Source: Ferruginibacter sp. (GTDB taxonomy: Bacteria; Bacteroidota; Bacteroidia; Chitinophagales; Chitinophagaceae). Taken from it: a DNA stretch of 64,000 nt. The position numbers and the translations under genes are program-made. The notes beneath the pieces were generated by a model that saw only the letters and a list, made by a program, of their open reading frames with translations, ran no database searches and had not been told where the DNA came from. The stretch is from assembly GCA_014379625.1 (NCBI GenBank), contig JACMLJ010000095.1, positions 186,001-250,000 on the forward strand, read 5' to 3'. Positions 26,261 to 35,607 of this stretch are shown piece after piece (within the stretch, counting starts at the first letter, position 1; each line of letters opens with the position of its first letter).

Positions 26261-27451
26261 TTATAATATACTTAAAGGTCTTATGCTCAACTGAAGCAGG
26301 TCATTGTCACGCCTGATGGTGATCTTTATGTTTTCATTGGCAGATTGCAGTATAGTTTTATAAGCCATGATATTGTTGGTAAAATTTTTACCTACACCAA
26401 TTACCAGGTCATCTTTTTTTAACCCTGCTTTTGCAGCCGGTGAACCGGGTATTACGTCTTCTATCACAATTAATCCGTTTTCATAATACATCGCCATTCC
26501 TGTATAAGCGTAATCAAAAGGCTCTTTAAAATGACTGTTGGGCAATAAATGGATCTCCCTTTTCGGATAGTTCATCGTTAAATTGAACCTGCGAAGCAGG
26601 TCGTTACCTAAAAGACCACCCACAAAAGGATAAGAAGTTACTTTATAGGCATCATCAAACAAATAAGTTGGCACATTCCTGAACCTGAAATTGCCTACCT
26701 GCACCATTTTTACAACGGTCAGGCGCATCTGCAGCCTTCCACCCATTCCTTCTGCCTGCGTGTGAAAAGGTTTCCGCCTGGATAATAAGATGCTGCTGTC
26801 TTTTGCATATTCTTCACTTAAAAGAAAACAAAGGCCGGCACCGGTGTCAAAATAAAAATTGAAATTTTGCTTCTTTTTATCCCGGAAAGTCAGGTTTTGG
26901 ATGGGCAGCGTTGTAAAAGCGGGGCGTAAAAGATTACCTCCCTTCGGGTAATCTATCTCCCCGGGCTGGTACACCGCAATTACAGAACTGTCAAAATCCA
27001 TTTTAACGATATACCTGCTAAAAAAGCTGTAGCCGATTATACCATCTATTTTTTCACCATATACGCTACTAAGTATTTCATAATCATTGATATGGAAGTT
27101 CATCCTTTCCAAGGTCAACCCCGGAAAATGCAATTGCTGATTAAAAAGAAAACTCACCTTATGTTCACCGCCCATCCCCCTGATGGTGGTATCAGACGGC
27201 GTTGGTTTTAAATTATACCAGGCACAGGTAGTTGAATCCAGGGATATTCCCCCGCTTCCGGTATCTAAAATAAAATTGAGGGTATCCGGAATTTGTGCAA
27301 GCCTTGCCCTTACAATCATCACCCCGCCACTAAACATTTTAAAGGGAAACCGGGTAATAAACTTCGCCTGTGGTTGCGGTACTAATATCTCCTGGGCCAT
27401 ACCTGCGAGAGGCAAAAAGGCAAAAGACAATATGCAAAAAATATACTTCAT
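26261..27451 (-). CDS. secreted retropepsin-like aspartyl protease with PDZ domain
   Basis: 396 aa with a signal peptide (to about GMAQ, residue 20). Two aspartyl-protease halves are visible, each with a DTG: LDTGSGG with Asp63 and FDTGAG with Asp202. Each is followed by the usual hydrophobic-Gly flap/psi-loop partner (GIIGYSFF; GGLLGNDLL). A PDZ domain covers about 320-390 (GLIVIEDVIPGSPAAKAGLKKDDLVIGVG). This architecture is common in Bacteroidota and suggests a periplasmic or outer-surface protease; its substrate is unknown. It is divergent from mqnC. Confidence 0.9.
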   Translation of the reverse strand: MKYIFCILSFAFLPLAGMAQEILVPQPQAKFITRFPFKMFSGGVMIVRARLAQIPDTLNFILDTGSGGISLDSTTCAWYNLKPTPSDTTIRGMGGEHKVSFLFNQQLHFPGLTLERMNFHINDYEILSSVYGEKIDGIIGYSFFSRYIVKMDFDSSVIAVYQPGEIDYPKGGNLLRPAFTTLPIQNLTFRDKKKQNFNFYFDTGAGLCFLLSEEYAKDSSILLSRRKPFHTQAEGMGGRLQMRLTVVKMVQVGNFRFRNVPTYLFDDAYKVTSYPFVGGLLGNDLLRRFNLTMNYPKREIHLLPNSHFKEPFDYAYTGMAMYYENGLIVIEDVIPGSPAAKAGLKKDDLVIGVGKNFTNNIMAYKTILQSANENIKITIRRDNDLLQLSIRPLSIL

Positions 27452-27485
27452 ACAGCAGGAAATTAAATATACAACCTAATGGATG

Positions 27486-27493
27486 TACTTTTG
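27486..27493 (+). promoter_or_regulatory. candidate -7 box for mqnC
   Basis: TACTTTTG matches TAnnTTTG, 22 bases before the mqnC ATG. No -33 element is clear. Confidence 0.35.
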
Positions 27494-27515
27494 TTATTAA
27501 TTTATAAATGGTTTT

Positions 27516-28640
27516 ATGGAAATAAATGATTTATTTAAGAAAGCATTCAACTTTGAATGCTTATCGGCAGAAGAAGGCGTGTTCCTTTTTGAGCATGCGC
27601 CATTAACTGAGTTGATGTATGTAGCCGATGAATTAAGGAAAAAGCAGGTACCCCATGGAAAAGTTACCTGGATCATCGACAGAAATGTAAATACTACCAA
27701 TGTATGTATTGCTAATTGTAAGTTTTGCAATTTTTACCGTATTCCCGGTCATGCAGAGGCTTACATAACCGATATTGAAACGTATAAAAAGAAAATTGAT
27801 GAAACTTTTCGCTATGGCGGCGAGCAGTTATTGTTACAGGGTGGCCATCATCCCGACCTGGGATTAAGCTATTATGTTGGTCTTTTTAAGGAACTAAAGC
27901 GTTTGTACCCCAATTTAAAACTGCATACACTCGGCCCGCCTGAAGTGGCGCATATTACCAAATTGGAAAAAAGCACCCACCGCCAGGTTTTGATTGCCCT
28001 GAAAGAAGCCGGACTTGATAGCCTGCCCGGCCCTGGCGCAGAAATTTTAACGGACAGGGTGAGGCGATTGATCAGTAAAGGAAAATGCGGCAGCCAGGAA
28101 TGGTTAGCTGTTATGCAGGAGGCGCATCAATTAAATATTACCACCAGCGCCACCATGATGTTTGGCCATGTGGAAACCATTATGGAACGGTTTGAGCACC
28201 TTGTAAAACTGCGTGAGGTTCAAAGCCGTAAACCGGAACATGCAAAGGGTTTCCTTGCTTTTATTCCCTGGACATTCCAAGACGTAGATACTTTACTCGC
28301 TAAGATCAGGGGCGTTCATAATCTTACCACGCCGGAAGAATATATCCGTATGATCGCCATGAGCCGCATCATGCTGCCCAATGTAAAAAACATACAGGCA
28401 AGCTGGTTAACCGTTGGTAAAAAAACGGCACAAATATGCCTGAACGCCGGAGCGAACGATTTTGGCAGTATTATGATTGAAGAAAATGTGGTAAGTGCTG
28501 CCGGCGCCCCTCACCGGTTTACCAGTAAGGGCATACAGGAGGCGATACGGGAAGCAGGTTTTGAACCTCAATTGCGCAACCAGCAATACGAGTTTAGGGA
28601 AATGCCCAAACTGATGGAAGAACAGGTGATCGCCTATTAG
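27516..28640 (+). CDS. mqnC: cyclic dehypoxanthinyl futalosine synthase
   Basis: 374 aa, the family's length. A radical SAM enzyme: the cluster motif CIANCKFC has cysteines 64, 68 and 71, and the fold continues with YGGEQLLLQGGHHPDLGL and LHTLGPPEVAHI. It cyclises dehypoxanthine futalosine in the futalosine route to menaquinone, the alternative to the classical Men pathway. MqnE is a paralogous alternative, but the FYRIPGHAEAY context and the GPGAEILTDRVR segment favour MqnC. Together with UbiE/MenG at 42189, it indicates menaquinone as a respiratory quinone. It is followed by a MITE-like element and then a terminator. Confidence 0.92.
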   Translation: MEINDLFKKAFNFECLSAEEGVFLFEHAPLTELMYVADELRKKQVPHGKVTWIIDRNVNTTNVCIANCKFCNFYRIPGHAEAYITDIETYKKKIDETFRYGGEQLLLQGGHHPDLGLSYYVGLFKELKRLYPNLKLHTLGPPEVAHITKLEKSTHRQVLIALKEAGLDSLPGPGAEILTDRVRRLISKGKCGSQEWLAVMQEAHQLNITTSATMMFGHVETIMERFEHLVKLREVQSRKPEHAKGFLAFIPWTFQDVDTLLAKIRGVHNLTTPEEYIRMIAMSRIMLPNVKNIQASWLTVGKKTAQICLNAGANDFGSIMIEENVVSAAGAPHRFTSKGIQEAIREAGFEPQLRNQQYEFREMPKLMEEQVIAY

Positions 28641-28649
28641 AATGGTGAA

Positions 28650-28725
28650 TCAATTTCGTTTAGTTAAGCCCTTTCCTCTAAGGTGAGTTCAGACAAGCAA
28701 AAATATCTTAACTAAACGGCATTGA
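28650..28725. mobile_element. MITE/REP-like element, copy 2 (short)
   Basis: TCAATTTCGTTTAGTTAAG (28650-28668) is matched, inverted, at 28707-28725 (17 of 19). The ends are the same as those of the element at 17094, but the interior is only 38 bases and lacks the palindromes of copy 1. AATGGTG-type heptads flank it on both sides, so it appears to sit within a short heptad run. Confidence 0.8.
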
Positions 28726-28792
28726 ATGGCTAATGGTGACCAGTTAAGCAGTTTATTTTAAACAAACCTGGTATTTACCCGATTAGAATATT

Positions 28793-28829
28793 GCCCTTTG
28801 GTAGTTTGCAAACGCCAAAGGGCTTTTTT
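28793..28829 (+). terminator. Rho-independent terminator after mqnC
   Basis: GCCCTTTGG (28793-28801) pairs with CCAAAGGGC (28814-28822), a perfect 9-bp stem with a 12-base loop, followed by seven Ts. It ends the plus-strand mqnC transcript beyond the MITE-like element. The remaining sequence to 29046 holds only the antiporter upstream region. Confidence 0.9.
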
Positions 28830-29046
28830 TATATTACTGCGTTGATGTAGAACCATTTAAAACAACTGGTAAAACAATTTTCACTTCTTTTCAGGGAATC
28901 GGGGCATCTCGGGAAATCCAATCCATCATTTTATTACAAAGTTGCGAACTTTTACTACCTGGAATCAATTTGATAATTCAGATATAATTTTTTAGTGATA
29001 ATAATCCTCATATTTGTAAAGTGGGCAAATGAATTAAAGCTAAAAA

Positions 29047-31317
29047 ATGAAGAAATTTAAAAATACTTTTTTTTACGTCGGCGTCATTAGCGTTTTTTCC
29101 GCCCTGATCTATTGGACCATGCAATTGGGCAAAGGACTCGAAGCCGGCAGAAATATTGTAATTCCTGATTCGGGCAAAACCCAGTGGATGGAATTTGCGG
29201 GGTCGCTTAAAAATAATTTAGAACACCCACTGGCGATTTTACTGGTGCAGATACTTACCATTATTCTCGCTGCGCGACTGTTAGGCTGGGTATGCAAAAA
29301 AATTGGCCAGCCCACCGTTATCGGAGAAATTGCTGCCGGGATCCTTTTAGGGCCTTCTTTTGTTGGCATGTATTTTCCGGGGTTTTCGGCAGCCCTGTTT
29401 CCCCCCCAATCATTGGGAAACCTGCAGTTTTTAAGCCAGATAGGACTGATCCTGTTTATGTTTGTAATAGGTATGGAACTCGATTTGAAAGTGCTCCGGA
29501 ACCAGGCTAAAGAAGCGGTGGTTATCAGTCATGCCAGTATTGTAATTCCCTTTGCATTAGGACTTGGACTGGCTTATTTTATATACGAAAACTTTGCACC
29601 GAAAGGAATTCAGTTCGCCTCTTTTGGTTTGTTTCTTGGGATTGCCATGAGTATCACCGCATTCCCGGTACTGGCCAGGATCGTACAGGAACGGGGGATC
29701 AATAAAACCCGGTTGGGAACGGTGGTAATTACCTGCGCAGCAACAGACGATATCACGGCCTGGTGCTTACTGGCCGCGGTAATAGCGATTGTTAAAGCAG
29801 GTTCTTTTGTAAGTGCGATCTATATCATATTCCTCGCAGCCGCTTATGTACTGGTGATGCTAAAAGTGATAAGGCCTTTTTTAAAACGCGTGGGGGATCT
29901 TCACACCACCCGCGAAAATTTAAGTAGGCCCGTGGTGGCCATCTTTTTTTTAATCCTGATCCTCTCTTCATACGCTACAGAAATTATCGGTATCCACGCG
30001 CTGTTTGGCGCATTTATGGCAGGGGCCATCATGCCGGAAAATATGAAGTTCAGAAGTATTTTCATTGAAAAAGTGGAGGATGTTTCGCTGGTATTATTAC
30101 TTCCCTTATTCTTTGTTTTTACAGGATTAAGAACCGAAATCGGGTTGTTGAATGACCCTTACCTGTGGAAGGTATGTGGCTTAATTATCGTGGTTGCGGT
30201 AGCCGGCAAATTTATTGGGAGCGCACTTGCCGCAAAATTTGTTGGTCAAAACTGGAAAGACAGTCTAACTATTGGCGCGTTGATGAATACAAGGGGATTG
30301 ATGGAATTAGTGGTATTGAATATTGGCTATGACCTTGGCGTGCTGACCCCTGAAATTTTTGCGATGATGGTGATCATGGCCCTGGTAACTACTTTTATGA
30401 CCGGGCCCGCCCTCGACCTGATCAATTTCATTTTCAAAAAGAAAGATGGCCTGGTTCCGCAGATCATCAGCCAGGCAAACCGGTTTGCAATACTGCTTTC
30501 TTTCGGAAACCCCGAAACAGGAAAATCCTTATTAAGGTTAGCGAATGCTTTGGTTAGAAAGGCCAAAGAAAATTCATCGGTTACAGCCATGCACCTTTCC
30601 TCCAGTAATGAATTGCATGCCTATAATATTGATGAATATGAGAAGGAAAGCTTTGCCCCCGTTATTGCGGAATCCAAACATCTCAACCAAAAGATCACCA
30701 CGTTTTTTAAAGCATCTATTGATATTGATTCGGATATAGCGGGTGTAGCCAACAAAGGCAATTACGATCTGTTGCTGGTAGGTTTTCAGCAATCCATATT
30801 TGAGGGGAGCCTGTTGGGAAAAGTATTGGGTTTTACTGCACGCATCATTAACCCTAACCGTTTCATCAATAAAGTAACTGGTAAAGAAAAGCTTTTTGAA
30901 AACACACCCTTTGACGAACGGACACAATTAATATTGTCAAAAACAGAAATTCCGGTAGGCATTTTAATTGATAAGAATTTGTCCTTCATAAAAAGGGTTT
31001 TCATCCCGGTGTTTGATGCCGCCGATGAATTCCTTTTTACCTATGCCCAAAAAATGATCACAAATACAGGCGCAAGGATAACATTGATGGATATGACCGG
31101 AAATATTAAAAATGATGAAGCGGTTATCCAATCGGTAGCGGCAATAGAAAAGGGGTCACCCGGTTATATTTCAATTTTGAGTGAAGTAAAGATCGAAAGA
31201 AAATTCCTTCAGCAATACGACCTTATGCTGATTAGCGTGGACGGTTGGAAAAAATTACTGGCAGCGCAGAGCCTATGGCTAAATTATACCCCCTCCAATT
31301 TAATTTTGAAACCTTAA
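29047..31317 (+). CDS. CPA2-type cation/proton antiporter with C-terminal USP-like region
   Basis: 756 aa. A first helix (about 8-25), then an Na/H exchanger domain of about 12 helices (about 60-440) with GQPTVIGEIAAGILLGPSF, CAATDDITAWCLLA (the tandem acidic pair of this family), FGAFMAGAIMPE and GALMNTRGLMELVVLNIGYD. The C-terminal soluble third (about 470-756) looks like one or two universal-stress-type domains, which could sense nucleotides or regulate the pore. It exchanges K+ or Na+ for H+ across the inner membrane; the ion is not fixed. It is preceded by its own upstream region and followed by a dispersed repeat. Confidence 0.92.
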   Translation: MKKFKNTFFYVGVISVFSALIYWTMQLGKGLEAGRNIVIPDSGKTQWMEFAGSLKNNLEHPLAILLVQILTIILAARLLGWVCKKIGQPTVIGEIAAGILLGPSFVGMYFPGFSAALFPPQSLGNLQFLSQIGLILFMFVIGMELDLKVLRNQAKEAVVISHASIVIPFALGLGLAYFIYENFAPKGIQFASFGLFLGIAMSITAFPVLARIVQERGINKTRLGTVVITCAATDDITAWCLLAAVIAIVKAGSFVSAIYIIFLAAAYVLVMLKVIRPFLKRVGDLHTTRENLSRPVVAIFFLILILSSYATEIIGIHALFGAFMAGAIMPENMKFRSIFIEKVEDVSLVLLLPLFFVFTGLRTEIGLLNDPYLWKVCGLIIVVAVAGKFIGSALAAKFVGQNWKDSLTIGALMNTRGLMELVVLNIGYDLGVLTPEIFAMMVIMALVTTFMTGPALDLINFIFKKKDGLVPQIISQANRFAILLSFGNPETGKSLLRLANALVRKAKENSSVTAMHLSSSNELHAYNIDEYEKESFAPVIAESKHLNQKITTFFKASIDIDSDIAGVANKGNYDLLLVGFQQSIFEGSLLGKVLGFTARIINPNRFINKVTGKEKLFENTPFDERTQLILSKTEIPVGILIDKNLSFIKRVFIPVFDAADEFLFTYAQKMITNTGARITLMDMTGNIKNDEAVIQSVAAIEKGSPGYISILSEVKIERKFLQQYDLMLISVDGWKKLLAAQSLWLNYTPSNLILKP

Positions 31318-31320
31318 GCA

Positions 31321-31457
31321 GCTAAATTAATCGGATCGATTAAAACTAAAGTAAGAGCTTGCATATCAAATGTGAAAATTTGAAAATGACTCAATTCCAG
31401 AGCGCGACACTGCATCAAAAAACTGAGAACTTGTTGTCATTTTTTTCTGCCCAGGCG
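31321..31457 (-). repeat. dispersed ~140-bp repeat, copy B (inverted)
   Basis: This is the reverse complement of 35975-36119 over almost its entire length: CCAGAGCGCGACACTGCATC, CATCAAAAAACTGAGAAC and the AATGTGAAAATTTG blocks recur. It begins 4 bases after the antiporter stop. Its AAAAAACTGAGAACTTGTTG hairpin, with a T-run, could stop transcription. The rest of the 423-base gap, 31458-31740, is the upstream region of the DUF4394 gene, with no clear promoter. Confidence 0.9.
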
Positions 31458-31740
31458 ACTAAGTGGCATCCATAAAAAAATGGCTTTTTAACAACAGTTA
31501 CCACGTAGATTTTCCTGTTCACCTGTTCTGCCCGATCTGAAATCAATACGGTCTTCGCCCCCACTCAACAACCTGTCACCTGTATCTCCAGTAATTCAGA
31601 CTACCGTTTTCATTTAAGTTGAGGGGCAGGGAAATTAACCGCTGCTGACTTTTGTAAAATAAAAAAATGTTAAATCCAATCGGATTATTTCTGCGTAATT
31701 GAGGCGTTATCTTCATTTAAAAACATAAAAACTTAACGCA

Positions 31741-33261
31741 ATGAGAAAACCATTCATCATTGAAAAAATTGCTTTATTAGCCATTGTTTTAATTTCCTTT
31801 GCATCCTGCAAAAAAAACGGGTTTCCACATAATTACCCGGGAAATAATCCCAATCTTACTTATTATGCACTGGCCCTGGGAACGGTTATAGATAAACTGT
31901 CTACTACCACAGGCAATGAGGTACTCAACTCCGCCACCATTACAAATCTTCAACCCGAGGAAACTATTCTTGCCATAGACTTTCGTCCTGCCACGGGACA
32001 ATTGTACGGACTGGGCAGTACCGGCAGGCTATATGTTATCAACCCCGAAACAGGCGCCGCAAGAATGATCGGTGCGGGTGCAATAACTCCGGCTTTATCA
32101 GGCAATATTGCTGGTTTTGATTTTAATCCTACGGTTGACCGGATCAGGGTAGTTACCAATACTGGGCAGAATCTTCGCCTTAATCCAGAGACCGGTACTG
32201 TTGCCGCTACAGATTTAAGTATCAACGGTGTAATGGGTGCAATGGTTACCGGGGTAGCTTACACCAATAATGTAGCTGGCGCTGCTACCACAACACTTTA
32301 TGATATTGATGTTACCACAAAAAAATTATACAAACAGTTGCCACCCAACGACGGTAAATTAGTAGAAGTGGGATCATTGAAATTGAATGTAACCGGTGAA
32401 GGGGGTTTTGATATTGCGGCCAAAGATTCCATCGCAATCGGGTTGTACAAAGTAAATAATATTCCCACCTTATTCCAGGTAGACCTGAGCACAGGGGAAG
32501 CAAAAACCCTGATCAAATTTGAAAAGAAGATACCCTATATTGGCATTGCCATTCCCACAGATCCGGTTGCTTTTGCAGTAGACCAGGTAAATAATTTATT
32601 AATCTTTAATCCAGCCAATACAGCTTCAGTTGTTTCAAAAGCCATCACTGGTTTAGCGATGGGTGAAAATGTGCTGGGCATTGATTTCCGCCCTTTAAAC
32701 GGGCAGTTGTATGCATTAACCAGCAACAGCCGCGTCATTACCCTTAATACCTCCTCCGGTGCTTCCGCCCCTGTGGGAACCCTGAGCACGCCATTATCCG
32801 GAACTCAGTTTGGTTTCGATTTTAATCCTACGGTGGATCGCATCCGCATCATAAGTAACAGCGGGCAAAACTTACGTTATAATCCAAACGACCCTACACT
32901 GCCGGTATTAATTGATGGAAGCCTTAATCCCGGGATGCCCGCAGTAACTGCCGCAGCTTATTCCAATAATTTTGCCGGCGCCACCACTACCATGTTATTT
33001 GATATTGATGTGAATACAGATAAATTGTACCTGCAAAATCCGCCAAATACGGGGGTGCTGGTTGAAATAGGAAACCTGAATTACAATGTAGACGCGGCCA
33101 ACGGATTTGATATTGGCGGAACCAGCGGAACTGCCTGGGCAATATTGTCGAGTGGCGGCGATGCGAAGCTTTATACGATCAATACCATTACCGGTGCCGC
33201 TACGGTGAAAGCTAACTTCCCTAAACTGGTGAATGGATTTACCATTGGCTTAGGATTTTAA
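31741..33261 (+). CDS. DUF4394 lipoprotein with two tandem copies
   Basis: 506 aa. A lipoprotein signal ends at FASC with Cys23. Two homologous halves follow (about 43-275 and 277-506), each with an I-D-F-R-P-x-x-G-Q-L-Y block, an NPTVDRIR block and a YDIDV/FDIDV block, the signature of DUF4394 beta-propeller-like repeats. The function is unknown; such proteins are secreted or surface-exposed. The gene is followed by a bidirectional terminator shared with the converging HAD gene. Confidence 0.9.
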   Translation: MRKPFIIEKIALLAIVLISFASCKKNGFPHNYPGNNPNLTYYALALGTVIDKLSTTTGNEVLNSATITNLQPEETILAIDFRPATGQLYGLGSTGRLYVINPETGAARMIGAGAITPALSGNIAGFDFNPTVDRIRVVTNTGQNLRLNPETGTVAATDLSINGVMGAMVTGVAYTNNVAGAATTTLYDIDVTTKKLYKQLPPNDGKLVEVGSLKLNVTGEGGFDIAAKDSIAIGLYKVNNIPTLFQVDLSTGEAKTLIKFEKKIPYIGIAIPTDPVAFAVDQVNNLLIFNPANTASVVSKAITGLAMGENVLGIDFRPLNGQLYALTSNSRVITLNTSSGASAPVGTLSTPLSGTQFGFDFNPTVDRIRIISNSGQNLRYNPNDPTLPVLIDGSLNPGMPAVTAAAYSNNFAGATTTMLFDIDVNTDKLYLQNPPNTGVLVEIGNLNYNVDAANGFDIGGTSGTAWAILSSGGDAKLYTINTITGAATVKANFPKLVNGFTIGLGF

Positions 33262-33283
33262 AACAGCGGTTATAGTTTCAACT

Positions 33284-33312
33284 AAAAACTCCGGCAATTG
33301 CCGGGGTTTTTG
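33284..33312. terminator. bidirectional terminator between converging genes
   Basis: AAAACTCCGGC/GCCGGGGTTTT forms a near-perfect stem around AATT (core CCGGCAATTGCCGG at 33291-33304). Ts follow on the plus strand and, through the A-run, on the minus strand too. It serves the DUF4394 gene and the HAD gene at 33408. Confidence 0.88.
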
Positions 33313-33407
33313 TATTTTAGGGCGAAAATGAATTCGTCTACCTTTCTATTGATGTATTACTAACATGCCGTTCAAACGGGGGAATCTTACGAAGAGAACC
33401 TCAAATT

Positions 33408-33926
33408 TCACTGCAGCAGCAATCGCTCAATTTCCTGCCATGATTCAACCCTTCTATGCCTACCAGGATCTGCCATTTTATTGTGTGGCTGTGTAAACAA
33501 AAAAGTTTCACCGGTAAAATGATCCAGGTTTTTAAAATGATCGTCAATCATGATATCAGCTTTTATGATTTCTTTAGAACCACAAAATACCATTTGCTGC
33601 CAGCCGATAAAAGGGAAGTGCTCATTTAACCATAATTGTTTTTCCATTAAACTATTAGGAAATTCTGTGGCACCCGAAACAATAAAGATTTTGTAGTGAT
33701 CATTTAACCGTTCCACAACTGCCTGGCTGTCTTCAATCATAGGTGCATTACGGAAAAAGCCCGGGCTGTTTACATGTTTTCGTTCATTAGGGAATACTTC
33801 CGATTCGGGTCGCCCGCTGATCTCCTCCCTCGAAAAAACTTTACCGGATTCGGCGGCGTGCATTTTAATAAACTGGCTATACACATCGGCGATTACGCCA
33901 TCCATGTCAACTGCTATTGTTTTCAT
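33408..33926 (-). CDS. 5'(3')-deoxyribonucleotidase-like HAD phosphatase
   Basis: 172 aa. HAD motif I is at the start: VDMDGVIADVYSQF, with the nucleophile and acid Asp residues 7 and 9. Motif II is IFIVSGATEF and the motif IV region is DIMIDDHF (about 135-141). The short length and the N-terminal arrangement fit NT5C-type nucleotidases, which remove the phosphate from (deoxy)nucleoside monophosphates. Other HAD activities are possible. It is cytoplasmic and monocistronic. Confidence 0.85.
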   Translation of the reverse strand: MKTIAVDMDGVIADVYSQFIKMHAAESGKVFSREEISGRPESEVFPNERKHVNSPGFFRNAPMIEDSQAVVERLNDHYKIFIVSGATEFPNSLMEKQLWLNEHFPFIGWQQMVFCGSKEIIKADIMIDDHFKNLDHFTGETFLFTQPHNKMADPGRHRRVESWQEIERLLLQ

Positions 33927-34180
33927 CTTTAATTTTTAATTACCTTATTGGTGCAGGGAAATGGCTTTAAGTTAAGGATTCTAACAATAATTTCGCCACC
34001 TGAAAAGCTGGCATTACTATTAACTAATATTTGACCCAGGGATACTTTTCCGGCCCGCTTGTTCCTGCGCCGGGTAAATTATACTATTTATTTCATTTAT
34101 TAATAATACAATATGCATCGTGAAGTTACAAAACAACAAACGGAGCGTGACTCCCGTCGCCAATTCCGGCTTCAGTAAAA

Positions 34181-34945
34181 TTACACATTGATTCCCCCGC
34201 TTACTTCTATCCGCTGGCCATTGATCCACTTCGCGTCATCAGTGCAAAGAAATGCTACTACACTTCCTATATCATCGGCTGCCCCTACGCGCCCCAGCGG
34301 TGATAAAGAACCGAGAACTCCTTTCATCTGTGGGTTATTACGGATGGCAGCATTGTTAAAATCTGTTTCTACAGGCCCGGGTGCAACTACATTTGCCCCG
34401 ATGCCTTTGGCACCCAATTCTTTTGCCAGGTATTTTGTAAATATCTCGATGGCCCCCTTCATGGAAGCGTATACAGAATAACCGGGATTGGCAAATCTTG
34501 TAGTACCGGTGGAAATATTGATAACTCGGCCGCCGGGATTGATACTGGGTACAAATTTTTGCGTTAAAAAATAGATCCCTTTAAAATGCACATTCAGAAA
34601 ATCAGTAAACATTTCTTCGGTTACCTGTACAAAGGGAACCGTTGCGCCCATACCTGCATTGTTCACTAAAAAATCAAAGGTGGCCGTATTCCAGTTTGAT
34701 TGCAAAGCAGTTAAAACATTTTGTACAAAATGATCAAGCGATTTAAAATCACTCATATCCAGGTGCAGCGCCACAGCCTTTTGTCCCAGCGCTTCAATCT
34801 CATTCACGGTTTGGTTTGCTTCTGTTACATTGGTGCGGTAGGTGAGGATCACATCCATACCTTTTTTAGCGATGCTGATGGCCATATCTTTACCGAGACC
34901 GCGGCTTCCCCCGGTAACTAAGGCAATTTTTGTTGGTGCTGACAT
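34181..34945 (-). CDS. SDR family NAD(P)-dependent oxidoreductase
   Basis: 254 aa from the ATG at 34945. This start is favoured because a -7 box (34972-34979) lies upstream of it, whereas the longer frame (to 34993) would begin before the promoter. The Rossmann motif TGGSRGLG is at about 11-18, NNAG near 97, and the active-site YxxxK is in YSVYASMKGAIE (about 165). The C-terminal WINGQRIEVSGGINV is typical of classical SDRs such as 3-oxoacyl-ACP reductase. The specific substrate is not evident. It probably uses NADP(H) because of the basic residue after the glycine motif. Confidence 0.92.
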   Translation of the reverse strand: MSAPTKIALVTGGSRGLGKDMAISIAKKGMDVILTYRTNVTEANQTVNEIEALGQKAVALHLDMSDFKSLDHFVQNVLTALQSNWNTATFDFLVNNAGMGATVPFVQVTEEMFTDFLNVHFKGIYFLTQKFVPSINPGGRVINISTGTTRFANPGYSVYASMKGAIEIFTKYLAKELGAKGIGANVVAPGPVETDFNNAAIRNNPQMKGVLGSLSPLGRVGAADDIGSVVAFLCTDDAKWINGQRIEVSGGINV

Positions 34946-34971
34946 ATTGAAATTTTTTATGAATTTTGATA

Positions 34972-34979
34972 CAAAGCTA
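34972..34979 (-). promoter_or_regulatory. -7 box of the SDR gene
   Basis: The minus strand reads TAGCTTTG (TAnnTTTG), with a 26-base gap to the ATG at 34945. It decides the start choice for the gene. Confidence 0.5.
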
Positions 34980-35158
34980 AAACATACAACCATCCAAAAT
35001 TGTTGAATACTTATTGAATTTTCTGCTGATATTGAAAGCAGTTGGGTATTACCAGCGAGAAAACCGGCAACCAGCCTCGTTTCCGGATATTATCAGTAAA
35101 ACGTGCCAAAAGAAGAACCCCTTATTCTAAAAGCCGGTATCACCAGTATTTAATAGCG

Positions 35159-35166
35159 TAAATTTG
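35159..35166 (+). promoter_or_regulatory. -7 box immediately before the DCC1-type gene
   Basis: TAAATTTG, then six bases, then ATG. This is another short-gap example, suggesting a leaderless transcript. Confidence 0.5.
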
Positions 35167-35172
35167 TAAATA

Positions 35173-35574
35173 ATGAATGGGAAGCCAACCATATTGTTTG
35201 ATGGTGTATGCAACTTTTGCAATAGTGCTGTAAACTTTATTATTCAAAGGGATAAAAAAGCTTTGATTAAATTTGCGGCCTTACAATCCGGCGCGGGCCA
35301 GAAATTATTAAAGCAATTTAATTTACCTACCACTGTGTTCAATTCATTTATATTTATCGAAGAAGGGATGATTTACAGCCAGTCTGCCGCGGCGTTAAGA
35401 CTGTGCAGATATTTAACCGCATTGTGGCCACTGCTATATGGCTTTATTATTGTACCTAAATTTATCAGGGATAGCATTTATAGGTGGATTGCAAAAAACC
35501 GGTACAAATGGTTTGGAAAGCGGGAACAATGTATGGTACCTACTCCCGAACTAAGGAACAGGTTTTTGCAGTAA
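35173..35574 (+). CDS. DCC1-like thiol-disulfide oxidoreductase family protein
   Basis: 133 aa. The start ILFDGVCNFCNSAVNFIIQRD gives the DxxCxxC motif with Cys13 and Cys16, followed by KIKFAALQS-like text (LIKFAALQSGAG) characteristic of DUF393/DCC1. A C-terminal hydrophobic helix and the FIRDSIYRWIAKNRYKWFG block match the family. These small thioredoxin-like proteins have unclear partners. It is followed 33 bases later by a CoA-binding protein gene on the same strand, a likely two-gene operon. Confidence 0.9.
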   Translation: MNGKPTILFDGVCNFCNSAVNFIIQRDKKALIKFAALQSGAGQKLLKQFNLPTTVFNSFIFIEEGMIYSQSAAALRLCRYLTALWPLLYGFIIVPKFIRDSIYRWIAKNRYKWFGKREQCMVPTPELRNRFLQ

Positions 35575-35607
35575 CGTCTGTTTAATATCCCTGGTAAAAA
35601 GAAAATT

